A DNA stretch of 64,000 nt from a virus. The notes under the pieces were generated by a model. It saw only the letters and a program-made list of their open reading frames with translations. It made no database searches and was not told the DNA's origin. The DNA lies in IMG/VR virus record IMGVR_UViG_3300037110_000087, positions 186,001 to 250,000 of that record; one strand, 5' to 3'. Shown piece by piece: positions 1 through 8,692 of this stretch (position 1 is its first letter; every line of letters starts with the position of its first letter). A program made the position numbers and the translations under genes.

Positions 1-1228
1 CACAGCTCTTGCAGACTCCTCTGTCTCTCTTGTATACGGCCTTTCTGGCAAAACTGGGGAACATAGCAATCTTGTAGTCTGTCTCACATTCTTTGGAACA
101 ATAAACACTTCTGCGCTTCACTGTTATTGTCACTTTACATGCTTTGCAAATTTTGTTCTCGGATTTGGGTTCGCAAGCCTTGCAATACCATCTGCGATGA
201 TTCCATATGACCCTTCCTAACACAGTAAACTGGTGTCCATTTTTGCATTCGGTAAGAAACTCTGATTGGCCGTCTTTCCATGTTCCCGATATAAGCTTTC
301 CACCACAAGAGTTAATGTGCAATTCCAATTTGTCACGGTTGCTTGTAGTTCTGCTGGCTACCTGCATACCACAATCAAAACACCATCGGCCTTTCTTCAG
401 ATTGGCATAGGTACCGTTCCATTTATGGCCTTGGCCACACTGGAATGTGTATTTCCCATGATGTCCGAGATAAACACTGGATAGACATTCACCACCATAT
501 CGTCTTGCTAGTTCTTTGATCTCTATCATTTTGTCTTTGAATGTAGCACTAGCGAATTCTTCCACATTGTTGATCCTAAATGAGTCAGGGAGCAAGTTGT
601 TGATGAACTTTGGCAAATCGTTTATTTTGATGTTGTAAGGGATTACCAAGAGTTTCACATTATGATTGTCGCATTGTTTCTGTTTAAGTTCATCATAGTT
701 TGGATTCTCCCCCAGCCAAGTCGGTTTGTAATGTTGTTCTCCATTATGTTCGAAGGCTAATTTAAGTTCATCATTGAAACCATCAAGTTCTAATGAGTTG
801 CCCTTCGGAGAAACAAGCCAATCGGGTCTGATTTTCGAAAAAGACTTTCCGGTGATATGTTCCAACACTGACCTACAAAGTTCTTCTCGCACATAATACA
901 TCTTTGAGCATACAGTGCACCAACTATGGCCGGATACAACATTTGTATACGACGATTTCCATTGATGACCCAGATGACATTCCCAATCAAGAATGCTTTT
1001 TTCATTTTCGTAGTCTATGGATAAGCATTTGCCATTCTTTTGTTTCGCGAATGCTTGAGCGTTGGCCAAACTTTCTGTTTTTCGTATCCCCTTGCGCTCC
1101 TCTTTGCGCTTCGCAACAAGGTCCTGCCAATCCTTTTCTCTGAAATTCCTTCCGCAGTCCAAACATTTGAGTCTATGAACACCATTTCCAATTGCTCTCG
1201 TGCTCTTACAATCAGGACATTCTTCCAT
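1..1228 (-). CDS. Zinc-ribbon PD-(D/E)XK nuclease with HNH-like C-terminus (partial)
   Basis: The complement is open from an ATG at 1228, preceded by AGAGGT, for 409 codons to the window edge; the 3' end is missing. Seen: a CxxC...CxxC ribbon at residues 4-24; a CHLGH...CTVC finger at 84-107; a nuclease-like core at 147-167 with L-D149-G, E154-x-K156, E160 and QHY; further fingers at 264-286 (CGQGH...CFDC), 328-351 and 361-381 (CKAC...CSKEC); and at the edge RDRGVCKSC, which resembles the start of an HNH module. Similar multi-finger Vsr/PD-(D/E)XK proteins occur in phages and giant viruses, often as homing or mobile nucleases. Function is inferred; the fold assignment rests on motifs only. 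Confidence 0.75.
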   Translation of the reverse strand, partial: MEECPDCKSTRAIGNGVHRLKCLDCGRNFREKDWQDLVAKRKEERKGIRKTESLANAQAFAKQKNGKCLSIDYENEKSILDWECHLGHQWKSSYTNVVSGHSWCTVCSKMYYVREELCRSVLEHITGKSFSKIRPDWLVSPKGNSLELDGFNDELKLAFEHNGEQHYKPTWLGENPNYDELKQKQCDNHNVKLLVIPYNIKINDLPKFINNLLPDSFRINNVEEFASATFKDKMIEIKELARRYGGECLSSVYLGHHGKYTFQCGQGHKWNGTYANLKKGRWCFDCGMQVASRTTSNRDKLELHINSCGGKLISGTWKDGQSEFLTECKNGHQFTVLGRVIWNHRRWYCKACEPKSENKICKACKVTITVKRRSVYCSKECETDYKIAMFPSFARKAVYKRDRGVCKSC

Positions 1229-1313
1229 ATTTATACCTCTAGTTCATTTTATCATATTGACCATAATCCCTGTCGTGAGTGGTGGAGGGTTAAAGGATAT
1301 TTGGAGTAACCAA

Positions 1314-2054
1314 ATGTCGAAGAAGATCATGGTGGAAGTGTATAAAGACCACCCCGATGCGATCATGCCAAAGAAGGGTCGTACTGAAGGGATGTATGTG
1401 GATGCTTGCTATGATTTATTCACTCATGAGAACATCTGGATCCCGGCCCATTCTCAGGTGATGGTTGATACTGGCCTCAAGATACTGATCCCTACTGGCT
1501 ATTGGATCAAGTTCCATGAGCGCGGTGGTCTGGCTAGCAAGGCAATTAGTGTGGGTGCTGGGATCATTGATAACAATTATACTGGCAATTTCATAGTGAT
1601 TCTGCGCAACAACGATCCTGATGAAGATTTCAGTATCGCAGCGGGTAAGGCTATCGCCCAGTTTTCGCTAGAGAAGATCCGAGAAGTGAACTTTGTAGAA
1701 ATCAGCAAGGATATGCTTAACAGGATTAGTGAAGCTCGTAAGGAACGGGGTGAGAATGGATTTGGGTCATCTGACCGGATCGAATGCAAGGTTGTAGAAA
1801 AGCCTAGTGGGTACACGACTGATCACCATCCTGAGGAATGGGGTCCATCCAGTGATCGACATTTAACCTGTTCTTGTGGTGATACTGACCCAGATCACAT
1901 TCTACAAGTCCTGGGAGTACCAAAGGAACTCATTGAGGGTGGTAAACTATATGAACCAATCAATGGTGGACCACTTCCATTAGAAGCTCCGGAACAGATA
2001 AAAGAGATCTTCCATCATGGTAGTAGAATTGGTGGAACCCAGTACTACGCTTGA
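1314..2054 (+). CDS. dut: dUTPase (dUTP diphosphatase) with C-terminal extension
   Basis: Trimeric dUTPase, which hydrolyses dUTP to dUMP and PPi, keeping uracil out of DNA and feeding ThyX. Seen: the motif region around residues 65-90 (RGGLASKAISVGAGIIDNNY), a mid-protein A-x-A-Q-F motif and the C-terminal loop motif RGENGFGSSD near 145-155. The ATG at 1314 was chosen because GGAG lies 8 nt upstream, although the frame is open further back. About 90 extra residues follow the usual end of the family, including CSCGDTDPDH, and have no recognised role. The stop overlaps the next start by 1 nt. Confidence 0.93.
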   Translation: MSKKIMVEVYKDHPDAIMPKKGRTEGMYVDACYDLFTHENIWIPAHSQVMVDTGLKILIPTGYWIKFHERGGLASKAISVGAGIIDNNYTGNFIVILRNNDPDEDFSIAAGKAIAQFSLEKIREVNFVEISKDMLNRISEARKERGENGFGSSDRIECKVVEKPSGYTTDHHPEEWGPSSDRHLTCSCGDTDPDHILQVLGVPKELIEGGKLYEPINGGPLPLEAPEQIKEIFHHGSRIGGTQYYA

Positions 2055-2611
2055 TGATCGGAGTAGTCTATCACATTCCTCATAATTCCTCTATCATCCC
2101 ACCAGAGATAGAGGACTACTTCATTGCGAATATAAAAGAAGAAATAAACAAAGCTACGGATTTTTTCACCTTGGAACTCTTTATCAACAAGGTAACGAAT
2201 CTGGTTTTGGCTCCCTACAGTCTTGTGGTTGTGAACGTCCAAAGAAATATATATCAAGCGATTAGGGAAACTGCCCTCCGTAGGAAACTTTCTAGTGACG
2301 AGAGGGATCATTTGATCAAGGCTTATTACGAGCCACACCACAGATTGTTCAATGAGACAGTCAGCAAGGTTCTAGAAAAGAATGATCATTGTTTGATACT
2401 TGATTGTCACAGCTTTGAACCGAGAATCTCTGAAAGGATGGACATCTGTATTGGAACTAGCCGCTCTTATACCCCTAATAAGATCAGGGATGAGTTTGTT
2501 AGTTCTTTTCAGTCTATGGGTTTCAATGTTGAAATAAATAATCCTTATACCAGTCCCATAGTACCCAAGGAATATTTTGATAGCCCAAGAGTCTGGTCCA
2601 TCATGAAGTGA
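2054..2611 (+). CDS. N-formylglutamate amidohydrolase-like protein, frameshifted near its 3' end
   Basis: Matches the N-formylglutamate amidohydrolase (FGase/HutG-type zinc hydrolase) family: IPHNSS near the start, VNVQR, YYEPHH, LILDCHSF and NPYTSPIVPKEYF. The ATG at 2054 overlaps the dut stop. The reading frame ends abruptly at 2611, but the family's expected ending (EVNRKIYL, like the usual E-x-N-R-x-L-Y) follows in the -1 frame and stays open to 2736. A single-base loss near 2585-2590 (CCCAAGA) would explain this. It could be a real inactivating mutation, a sequencing error in a short homopolymer, or a -1 shift. Substrate in a phage setting is unknown. Confidence 0.75.
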   Translation: MIGVVYHIPHNSSIIPPEIEDYFIANIKEEINKATDFFTLELFINKVTNLVLAPYSLVVVNVQRNIYQAIRETALRRKLSSDERDHLIKAYYEPHHRLFNETVSKVLEKNDHCLILDCHSFEPRISERMDICIGTSRSYTPNKIRDEFVSSFQSMGFNVEINNPYTSPIVPKEYFDSPRVWSIMK

Positions 2612-2736
2612 ATCGCAAGATTTATCTTAGTAATGAGAAAGAGAAACTAGGTTCCTTCCAGAGCACTGCTGATAGAATTCAAAAGGCGATTGGATCTGCT
2701 CTGGTGGTTCTAGGAGCTAATGATAATCTTGTATAA
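2587..2736 (+). other. Out-of-frame C-terminal continuation of the FGase-like gene
   Basis: In the -1 frame relative to the preceding ORF, codons from 2587 encode about 49 residues beginning KSLVHHEVNRKIYLSNE and ending at TAA 2734-2736. The E-V-N-R-x-I-Y-L string is the conserved C-terminal segment of the amidohydrolase family. It is therefore the lost tail of the gene upstream rather than an independent gene; no start or ribosome site precedes it. Confidence 0.7.
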
Positions 2737-2738
2737 CA

Positions 2739-2754
2739 GGGGCCTTTCGGCCCC
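2739..2754 (+). terminator. GC-rich hairpin after the dut/FGase pair
   Basis: GGGGCC-TTTC-GGCCCC forms a 6-bp stem with a tetraloop 2 nt after the frameshifted gene's TAA. It is followed by C and five A on the + strand, so the U-tract is only good on the minus strand. Probably a terminator or mRNA 3'-end stabiliser. Confidence 0.5.
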
Positions 2755-2785
2755 CAAAAAGTATATAATGGAGAAAGGGAGGAAC

Positions 2786-3265
2786 ATGAAGCTCATTCTA
2801 ACAGCAAGAGTCAAAATGGCGACCTCTAAACTTTCTGATGAAGAGAGAAGAATAGCTTTGCAAAGACTCAGTGAATTATCTCCTCATAAAATCATTAACC
2901 GATATAATATGGATACATCTCCGCTCTATTCTGATAAAAGCGATATCGTCAACCCTGAAGACATATTTTCCAACAAGACAGTTTCAGCCTTCCCACGAAC
3001 TGATACCGAATTTTATTCCCATGCGACTGTTTCCGTGGTACATCTGATCTCACTTCAAGATTTTATTCCACGGAAAGGGATTGAGCATTATATTAATGAT
3101 CTCAGGACCGATGAACTTCCTTATGTAGTAGAACTTCCAGATGGACGACTTCTGATTGCTAGTGGGACCACACGATTGGCTGCACAAGTTTTAGCTGGTA
3201 GAAAATCAGTAGAGGTAATGTTGAGTGTTCTCGTCAATGGGAAACAGAAGAAGCCTAAGAGGTAA
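2786..3265 (+). CDS. ParB-like domain protein with MKLxLxA N-terminus
   Basis: 159 residues; the ATG at 2786 has GGGAGG 5 nt upstream. The C-terminal half reads as a ParB/sulfiredoxin fold: a strand (VSVVHLISLQDF, 82-93), then ELPDGRLLIASGTTRLAA at 116-133, where D-G-x-x-x-x-x-x-G-T-T-R-L-A-A matches the ParB G-x-x-R-L-A-A signature, then a closing strand (SVEVMLSV). ParB-fold domains bind or cut DNA or hydrolyse NTPs; none of these is proven here. The N-terminal MKLILTAR resembles that of many other proteins in this window. It starts an operon with the next gene 4 nt downstream. Confidence 0.65.
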   Translation: MKLILTARVKMATSKLSDEERRIALQRLSELSPHKIINRYNMDTSPLYSDKSDIVNPEDIFSNKTVSAFPRTDTEFYSHATVSVVHLISLQDFIPRKGIEHYINDLRTDELPYVVELPDGRLLIASGTTRLAAQVLAGRKSVEVMLSVLVNGKQKKPKR

Positions 3266-3269
3266 TAGC

Positions 3270-3578
3270 ATGTTGAAGTTCCGGGAGACAGCGTGGCTTC
3301 TGACTCTAAGAGAGTTCTTCAAGCATCTGTCCCCCGAAGATCAGCAGGATATTCTAAGAAAAGCTCCTGCCGATTGTGATGCCCTTGCTAACTTTGGCAT
3401 GGGGAAGATTGACACTGTGATCTTAAAATTGGTAGAGGTAAAAGCTTATGAATTGGAGGTAAAAGCTAAAGGGCAAGAATTGTCCTGCCAGGATAAAATA
3501 GATATATACGAGCAACCGATGATTTGGGGATCATTGGTCCAGGAACTGGCAGAGATAGAGAAGGAAGACACGAACTAG
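3270..3578 (+). CDS. Unrecognised 102-residue protein
   Basis: Start taken at ATG 3270, with AGAGGT 6-7 nt upstream and only 4 nt after the preceding stop, so it is probably co-translated with the ParB-like gene. Seen: a largely alpha-helical, charged sequence with HLSPEDQQDILRKAP near residue 20 and an acidic C-terminus. No family recognised, no membrane segment. Confidence 0.65.
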   Translation: MLKFRETAWLLTLREFFKHLSPEDQQDILRKAPADCDALANFGMGKIDTVILKLVEVKAYELEVKAKGQELSCQDKIDIYEQPMIWGSLVQELAEIEKEDTN

Positions 3579-3645
3579 ATAGTTGTGTCAAGTAGGATCG
3601 CGTTATTAATACAACAACACACATATCCTCGATGTAGGGAGTATA

Positions 3646-4812
3646 ATGTCTGAAAAGCGAAAGAGGGAGCAGAGTAGAGCTTCCAAAGAGTCAGAGACTA
3701 AAGAACCACAAATTTCTTTGTTGTCGGAACGAGCTAAAAAATATGATCCGGATGCAACCGTAGAGGATCTTATAGCGGATTTACGTAATGTACAGGAACG
3801 GTTCCCTGATATTTTCATCAGCAGGAACAAGTACCGCAAAGAGGGTGAGTATAGTGACTCTACCTGGGATTGCCGATTTGGTACCTTCAAAGAGTTCCGG
3901 AGACAGGCTGGCCTGGAGCTACATAGAGGTGCAACCAAGATCGAGATTGATACCGCTCTTCATGCTGCCAGGGATCGTTATCGTGGCTTTTTCGAAATTG
4001 AAGTAGCACCTTACGTAGGAAAATATGAGAAGACAGATAATTCAAAGGGCCTCAAGACAATTCTGATAGGATCAGACTTCCATGATAGAGAGTCTGATCC
4101 CTTCGTGTTATCGGTATTCATTGATACCGCACGTAGAGTTCAACCAGATGTGATCTGCCTTGCGGGTGACATCTTTGACCTCTACGAATTTTCCCGTTTT
4201 GACAAAGACCCAAGGCAAACTGACATTAGGGGCAGGTTTGACTTTGTAAGAGAAGAAATCTTTAGACCCCTCCGTGAAGCATGCCCAAGGGCACAGATTG
4301 ATTTTCTCATGGGCAACCATGATTATCGATTGATTAGACATATGGCGGATCGCACTCCTTACCTACGTTGCCTAATGGATCTGATGGGGATCTCCCTTTC
4401 CCAGGTGTTCGGTCTGGATAAGTTCCAGATCAATCTGGTCACCAGGGCAGATCTTTCTGCTCATACCCCTGCAGAATTCAAGGCAGAAATCAGAAAAAAC
4501 TATAAGGTCTATTATAAATGTTTTGTAGTAGACCACTATGGAGACAATGGATTCCAACTATGTGGGGCCAGTGGTCATACTCATAAACCAAGGCTGACTA
4601 CTAATGTCAATGAACTCATTGGCAATAGCTTCTGGATCACATTGGGTTGCATTTGCAATATCGATCTCGAGTATGTGGAAGGGTTGAACAAATATCAAAA
4701 CGGATTTGCAATGGTTCATATTGATCCGGAGACGAAAGAGTGTATTCCAGAGCCAATCATTTGCACAGCGAATCGTGCACTAGTTGGTGGCAAATTCTAT
4801 TCTAGATTATGA
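3646..4812 (+). CDS. Calcineurin-like metallophosphoesterase with N-terminal homing-endonuclease-associated repeat
   Basis: 388 residues. Residues 140-350 carry the metallophosphoesterase motifs: SDFHD (143-147), GDIFD (174-178), GNHD (223-226) and GHTH (310-313), the metal ligands of two-metal phosphodiesterases or nucleases. Residues 40-95 (ERFPD..SR..YRK...STW...FGTF.EFRRQAG) resemble the DNA-binding repeat found next to HNH/GIY homing nucleases, suggesting a DNA substrate. GGGAG precedes the ATG. It is one of four metallophosphoesterases in the window. Substrate unknown. Confidence 0.85.
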   Translation: MSEKRKREQSRASKESETKEPQISLLSERAKKYDPDATVEDLIADLRNVQERFPDIFISRNKYRKEGEYSDSTWDCRFGTFKEFRRQAGLELHRGATKIEIDTALHAARDRYRGFFEIEVAPYVGKYEKTDNSKGLKTILIGSDFHDRESDPFVLSVFIDTARRVQPDVICLAGDIFDLYEFSRFDKDPRQTDIRGRFDFVREEIFRPLREACPRAQIDFLMGNHDYRLIRHMADRTPYLRCLMDLMGISLSQVFGLDKFQINLVTRADLSAHTPAEFKAEIRKNYKVYYKCFVVDHYGDNGFQLCGASGHTHKPRLTTNVNELIGNSFWITLGCICNIDLEYVEGLNKYQNGFAMVHIDPETKECIPEPIICTANRALVGGKFYSRL

Positions 4813-4815
4813 TAA

Positions 4816-4844
4816 TTGCGCCTCAGGCGATAAGCTGTTAAAAT
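4816..4844 (+). promoter_or_regulatory. Probable sigma-70 promoter for the 4859 gene
   Basis: TTGCGC at 4816-4821 and TAAAAT at 4839-4844 are separated by 17 nt, 14 nt before the ATG of the phosphoesterase gene. Confidence 0.5.
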
Positions 4845-4858
4845 AATGAAGGTGCCCT

Positions 4859-5656
4859 ATGGATTTGATCTGCTCTGATCTCCACGCAAACATTCACGCT
4901 CTGAACCGGCTTAATCGCTATATCGGTGCGATAAAACCCTCGAAAATCGTCATCTTAGGCGATATTGTTGGCTATGGCGCATTCCCCAACGAAGCTTGTG
5001 ACTGGATTGGTGATCTTCAGTCCAGTTGCTATCTTACCTATGTTATCCATGGCAATCATGACTATGCGGTCAGAGATCTCGGTTATATACGCCATTTTAA
5101 TGATCGTGCAGCGCAAGCAGCACAATGGACAATCGATCAGCTGACTCCACGTAATAAGGAGTGGTTGGCTACTCTGCCACCACAGATAACCGATGAATCC
5201 GTTGAATATGTTCATGGTTCACCAACAGGTTTTGACGATTATATCCTTAATGGCTGGGATGTTCATAACGCCTTCGCGAAGATGACGGGAAAGATCTGTT
5301 TCTTCGGTCATACCCACCTTCCCATAATTATCTCTGCGCTTCCTGACGCTTCCGGTCGAGTGACTGATTTTGAAGTGGTGGAAACTGCTGCATCCAGTGG
5401 TGATATGTCAATGTATGGGCACATCAACAAGTGGTATCTGCTCGACTCTACCAAGAAATATCTGATTAACCCAGGATCTGTGGGCCAGCCACGAGATAGA
5501 AATTCTCGGTTGTCCTTCTGCCTGTTTGATCCGGATGCCTATGCAGTAAAATTTGTCAGACTGAATTATGATTGGGAAGCTGCAAAAGATGCCATCTACG
5601 CTACTGACGGTGGCCTACCCACCAGCTTAGGTGACCGGCTTCTAGAAGGCCGATAG
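4859..5656 (+). CDS. Calcineurin-like phosphoesterase (YfcE/MJ0936-like)
   Basis: 265 residues. The ATG has AAGGTG upstream. Motifs in order: SDLHAN at the extreme N-terminus, GDIVGYG..PNE, GNHD near residue 65, HGSP, GHTH..P near 155 and INPGSVGQPRDR near 205. This set matches the small YfcE-type phosphodiesterases (cyclic or generic phosphodiester substrates). The N-terminus starts directly at the first motif, so there is no extra domain. Role in infection unknown; cyclic-nucleotide signal degradation is one possibility. Confidence 0.85.
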   Translation: MDLICSDLHANIHALNRLNRYIGAIKPSKIVILGDIVGYGAFPNEACDWIGDLQSSCYLTYVIHGNHDYAVRDLGYIRHFNDRAAQAAQWTIDQLTPRNKEWLATLPPQITDESVEYVHGSPTGFDDYILNGWDVHNAFAKMTGKICFFGHTHLPIIISALPDASGRVTDFEVVETAASSGDMSMYGHINKWYLLDSTKKYLINPGSVGQPRDRNSRLSFCLFDPDAYAVKFVRLNYDWEAAKDAIYATDGGLPTSLGDRLLEGR

Positions 5657-5712
5657 AACGCTCAGACCAGAAAATAGGTTAAAATAGAGGTAAGATCTCT
5701 ATGTGAGCCTAA

Positions 5713-8241
5713 ATGGAAATTGTAGCTGTCTCTGGAAAATTGGCAAGGAAGATTCTGCTAGATGTGAAGGGACTTCTATCTGAGGTCCCTTCACATGTGT
5801 CTATAGACACTCTCGATTATCAAACTCTCTCACATAAGATCAGAGCATTTATCATCTCAGACATCTATGAATATATGGGCACAGTAAAAATCTCCAAGTC
5901 CAGCAAATTTCATATTGGACCGGGTGGTGGCAAGGGTGAGAGCTGGTGTCATTACCAACCAAAATCGGATACCTTTGAATTCTTGACCGATCTCAATTCA
6001 CAAGCAACCAAAGAGGAATTTCTTTCTACATTGTTCCACGAGCTTGTCCATCTTGAGCAGTCTGCTAGGACCGTGAAGACCAATGAAGAGAAGTTCAAAA
6101 ATTTGAAACCGGCTGCAAAGTGGTTTGATGTGGGCGCTTGGCCCCTGGGTATCGGAGATTCTGTTCTGCACAAGACCAATGATCCCTATCTGGAAGATCC
6201 CCATGAGATCGAAGCCTATGCGGTGGAGCTGGCCGGTCTGATTGAAGATAGATACGATAGATCACAGATCAAAGAGCTAATCAACAAAATTTCCACTGAC
6301 CCAGAGAATCTCGATGAGCTGATCTATAGACATTTTGATGATGTAGTTATCAAGTATATCAGGAAAGTGACCGGAAAGTCGAAACAAAGATTTCTGAAGA
6401 TTTTATACCAGTGCTTATCCGAGTCGCTATTCGAGAAGACAGGATCTTCAGAAAATCTTATGAGTTGGTTTGGCGACAGTAAGATCGTGGATGGGGAAGG
6501 GAAACCTCTGAAGCTATATCATGGCAGTCGCTATACTTTTGATGGCAATTCGTTTAAGAAAGGTAAATATGGATATATTTACCTTACTCCAGAATCCTCA
6601 TATGCAGACTCTTATACTGATGATACGCCAGCATATCCACGAGGAGGGGTTTTCCCTCTCTATGTTAAGGCTATAAAGCCACTTGATCTCAGACCACTTT
6701 CTGATACTTATATTCCGTTGGAGAAATTCTTGGAGTTCGTAAACAGCAGGGGTGTTGATACAACACAAACCAACGAAAATGAGTATCAGGCCCTAGACTA
6801 CTTAACATGGAAATCAAAGGAATGTAGTCGTCTTCCAGCATGGTCATGGGTCAAGACGGAGGAGTTCAGGAAGCGGGTGATCGAAGCGGGTTATGATGCT
6901 ATCTGGCAGGTAGAAGGACTTAAGTATGATACACTAGCAGTATTTAGTCCAAAGCAATTGAAATCGGCTCTTGGGAATAATGGTGAATACGCGGAAGACG
7001 AGAACATCATAGCATCCACAAAGATAGCCACTGGGATTAAGCCACCAATCTGGATCAACGAACTTTGGGAATATGTTCGTAGATATACATTCAGACAGAT
7101 CACTGACATCTCACCTAATGTATGGAATGCCAAGGGTGGATATTTTTCGATTCCAGTCTCGAATTTTCTAACGGAGAAGGGTTTTAAGAACTCTGGCATC
7201 AACTTTAAATGGTTTTCGAAAGAGAGAAACCCAGAAGCCAAACAATGTAGCGGACATGCCTGTCGTTATTCTATAGATGGTGCTCCCTCAGGCTATTTCA
7301 TGGTAGTTATTCCTGATGCGGAGATGAACAATATTATAGCGGGTGAAAAAAAATTAGACCCCTATATATGGAACCGTGATGGTAAAGAAATAGTGACGGA
7401 GCGGAAAAGAGATCTTACCTATAGGGAACTGGATAAATATAAGACTGTCTTCGTTCATGAGTTTACGCATATGATGGACGAATCGGTTCATCACAAGAAC
7501 AAAAGATTACGATATCCCACTGATGCTGACTGGGAGAAGGACTGGGAGAAGTCTAATTTTCAACACAAGAAATTTCCCACAGAATGGAGAGCGCATCTCG
7601 GTGAGATCCGACAAGAACTAATTGATTCTAAAGCAGTAGAGGAATGGAATCAGGAATACTATTCTACAGTGATGGAGTTCCTGGACGAGCAATCCCCCAC
7701 TTGGAATAGAATCAAGAAATATCTACCTGCAAAAGGAAGACGTTACATCCTGCAAGCGATTGGTCATGATCTCATTGAAGCTCTTCCTGAAAAAGATAAA
7801 CCTTACAGGCGAAGAACTCTTGAAGAGAACCAACGTCAACGTGACGAATGGAAACGGAGAGAGGAAGCACCTTATCCACCTCGGTTTGAGAGTATCGAGA
7901 GAGTGAGAGCTTTATACGCGAAGGCTAAGCAGGATTTAGGGGAGCGCTCTCCAGAAGCCAAATTCCTTGAGGAGCGGCTTAAAACCTGGGATAAGGATCA
8001 GGAAGTTGAGAGTAGGGGTGAGTATGGCCCCATGCATATAGACAACTTCTCTGAATCCTACCTGGGGAATGAATGGAAGGATCTCGATCCAATGATTAAA
8101 GACTGGCTGAAGAAGGCTAACAAATCTCTCTTCCGAACACCCGCACCATCCGCGTATCCAGGGCATAAGTATGTTTGGAGAGATGAATCTCCTTGGATAC
8201 TTGGATTCGAAGATCCTATCGGAGAACCCTCTAAAGTTTAA
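5713..8241 (+). CDS. Polyvalent protein: zincin, ADP-ribosyltransferase, second zincin
   Basis: 842 residues. N-terminal zincin-like region: HELVH at 109-113, with EIEAYAVE (165-172) as likely third ligand region. Middle region: WFGDSKIVDGEGKPL at 252-266, YHGS at 269-272 and GYDAIW...VFSPKQLKSA at 393-419, which fits the ART-PolyVal ADP-ribosyltransferase family. C-terminal zincin: HEFTH at 582-586. The last 150 residues are charged and Lys/Glu-rich. Polyvalent proteins (multi-enzyme fusions described by Iyer and colleagues) are thought to be packaged with DNA and to modify host targets after entry. Ribosome site is weak (GAG). Its tail overlaps the convergent gene by 11 nt. Targets are inferred, not shown. 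Confidence 0.8.
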   Translation: MEIVAVSGKLARKILLDVKGLLSEVPSHVSIDTLDYQTLSHKIRAFIISDIYEYMGTVKISKSSKFHIGPGGGKGESWCHYQPKSDTFEFLTDLNSQATKEEFLSTLFHELVHLEQSARTVKTNEEKFKNLKPAAKWFDVGAWPLGIGDSVLHKTNDPYLEDPHEIEAYAVELAGLIEDRYDRSQIKELINKISTDPENLDELIYRHFDDVVIKYIRKVTGKSKQRFLKILYQCLSESLFEKTGSSENLMSWFGDSKIVDGEGKPLKLYHGSRYTFDGNSFKKGKYGYIYLTPESSYADSYTDDTPAYPRGGVFPLYVKAIKPLDLRPLSDTYIPLEKFLEFVNSRGVDTTQTNENEYQALDYLTWKSKECSRLPAWSWVKTEEFRKRVIEAGYDAIWQVEGLKYDTLAVFSPKQLKSALGNNGEYAEDENIIASTKIATGIKPPIWINELWEYVRRYTFRQITDISPNVWNAKGGYFSIPVSNFLTEKGFKNSGINFKWFSKERNPEAKQCSGHACRYSIDGAPSGYFMVVIPDAEMNNIIAGEKKLDPYIWNRDGKEIVTERKRDLTYRELDKYKTVFVHEFTHMMDESVHHKNKRLRYPTDADWEKDWEKSNFQHKKFPTEWRAHLGEIRQELIDSKAVEEWNQEYYSTVMEFLDEQSPTWNRIKKYLPAKGRRYILQAIGHDLIEALPEKDKPYRRRTLEENQRQRDEWKRREEAPYPPRFESIERVRALYAKAKQDLGERSPEAKFLEERLKTWDKDQEVESRGEYGPMHIDNFSESYLGNEWKDLDPMIKDWLKKANKSLFRTPAPSAYPGHKYVWRDESPWILGFEDPIGEPSKV

Positions 8242-8692
8242 AGAAGGGATTGGCAGCAGCTTGATCAGCTAATTCATCAAGAGAGTAGACAATCTCAAGA
8301 TCTGGTTTAGCTAGAGACATTTGTATCTCAATATCTCGTTTACGCTGATACTCAGGCTCGATGCCAACCAGTAGAATTTTATCAGTGCTCCGATGCGCCC
8401 CTAATTCAAACAAGGTAATCGGGCAGAGAGTCTCCTTAGGGAACCAGAAGATGATTGCCTTAGCTTCCTGCATTGCCGCATATTCCCATTTGATTTGCTC
8501 TTCTGCTATCTTCCAGTCACCAATTCTAAAGGTAGGACGACGAGGATTAAGGAACTGCATGTCTTTAATTCCCTTAGCTCCTAGTAGTGTGATCAGTTGG
8601 CTTTGCCAATCAGGACAACCACTTATTCCTCCGGCTAAAAAACACGTAGTAGAGATTCCCTTGAAATAGGATCCTGGGGCCTTGATAATCAT
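8231..8692 (-). CDS. Nucleoside 2-deoxyribosyltransferase-like protein
   Basis: 153 residues from the ATG at 8692 (GGAAG 4 nt upstream; a TTG 12 nt earlier is a poorer choice). Seen: FLAGGISGCPDWQ near the N-terminus, NPRRPTF, QIKWEYAAM and FWFPKETLCPITLFELG, the pattern of the nucleoside 2-deoxyribosyltransferase-like (Nuc_deoxyrib_tr_3) family, which shares the SLOG/TIR-related fold. Members remodel nucleosides by base exchange. Here it may help adjust nucleotide pools. Stop overlaps the end of the convergent polyvalent gene. Confidence 0.8.
   Translation of the reverse strand: MIIKAPGSYFKGISTTCFLAGGISGCPDWQSQLITLLGAKGIKDMQFLNPRRPTFRIGDWKIAEEQIKWEYAAMQEAKAIIFWFPKETLCPITLFELGAHRSTDKILLVGIEPEYQRKRDIEIQMSLAKPDLEIVYSLDELADQAAANPFFKL

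Noticed and set aside
2584-2592. Programmed -1 frameshift in the FGase-like gene
   Set aside because: The local sequence (AGCCCAAGAG) is not a canonical X-XXY-YYZ slippery heptamer and no strong downstream stem is evident. Mutation or sequencing error fits better.
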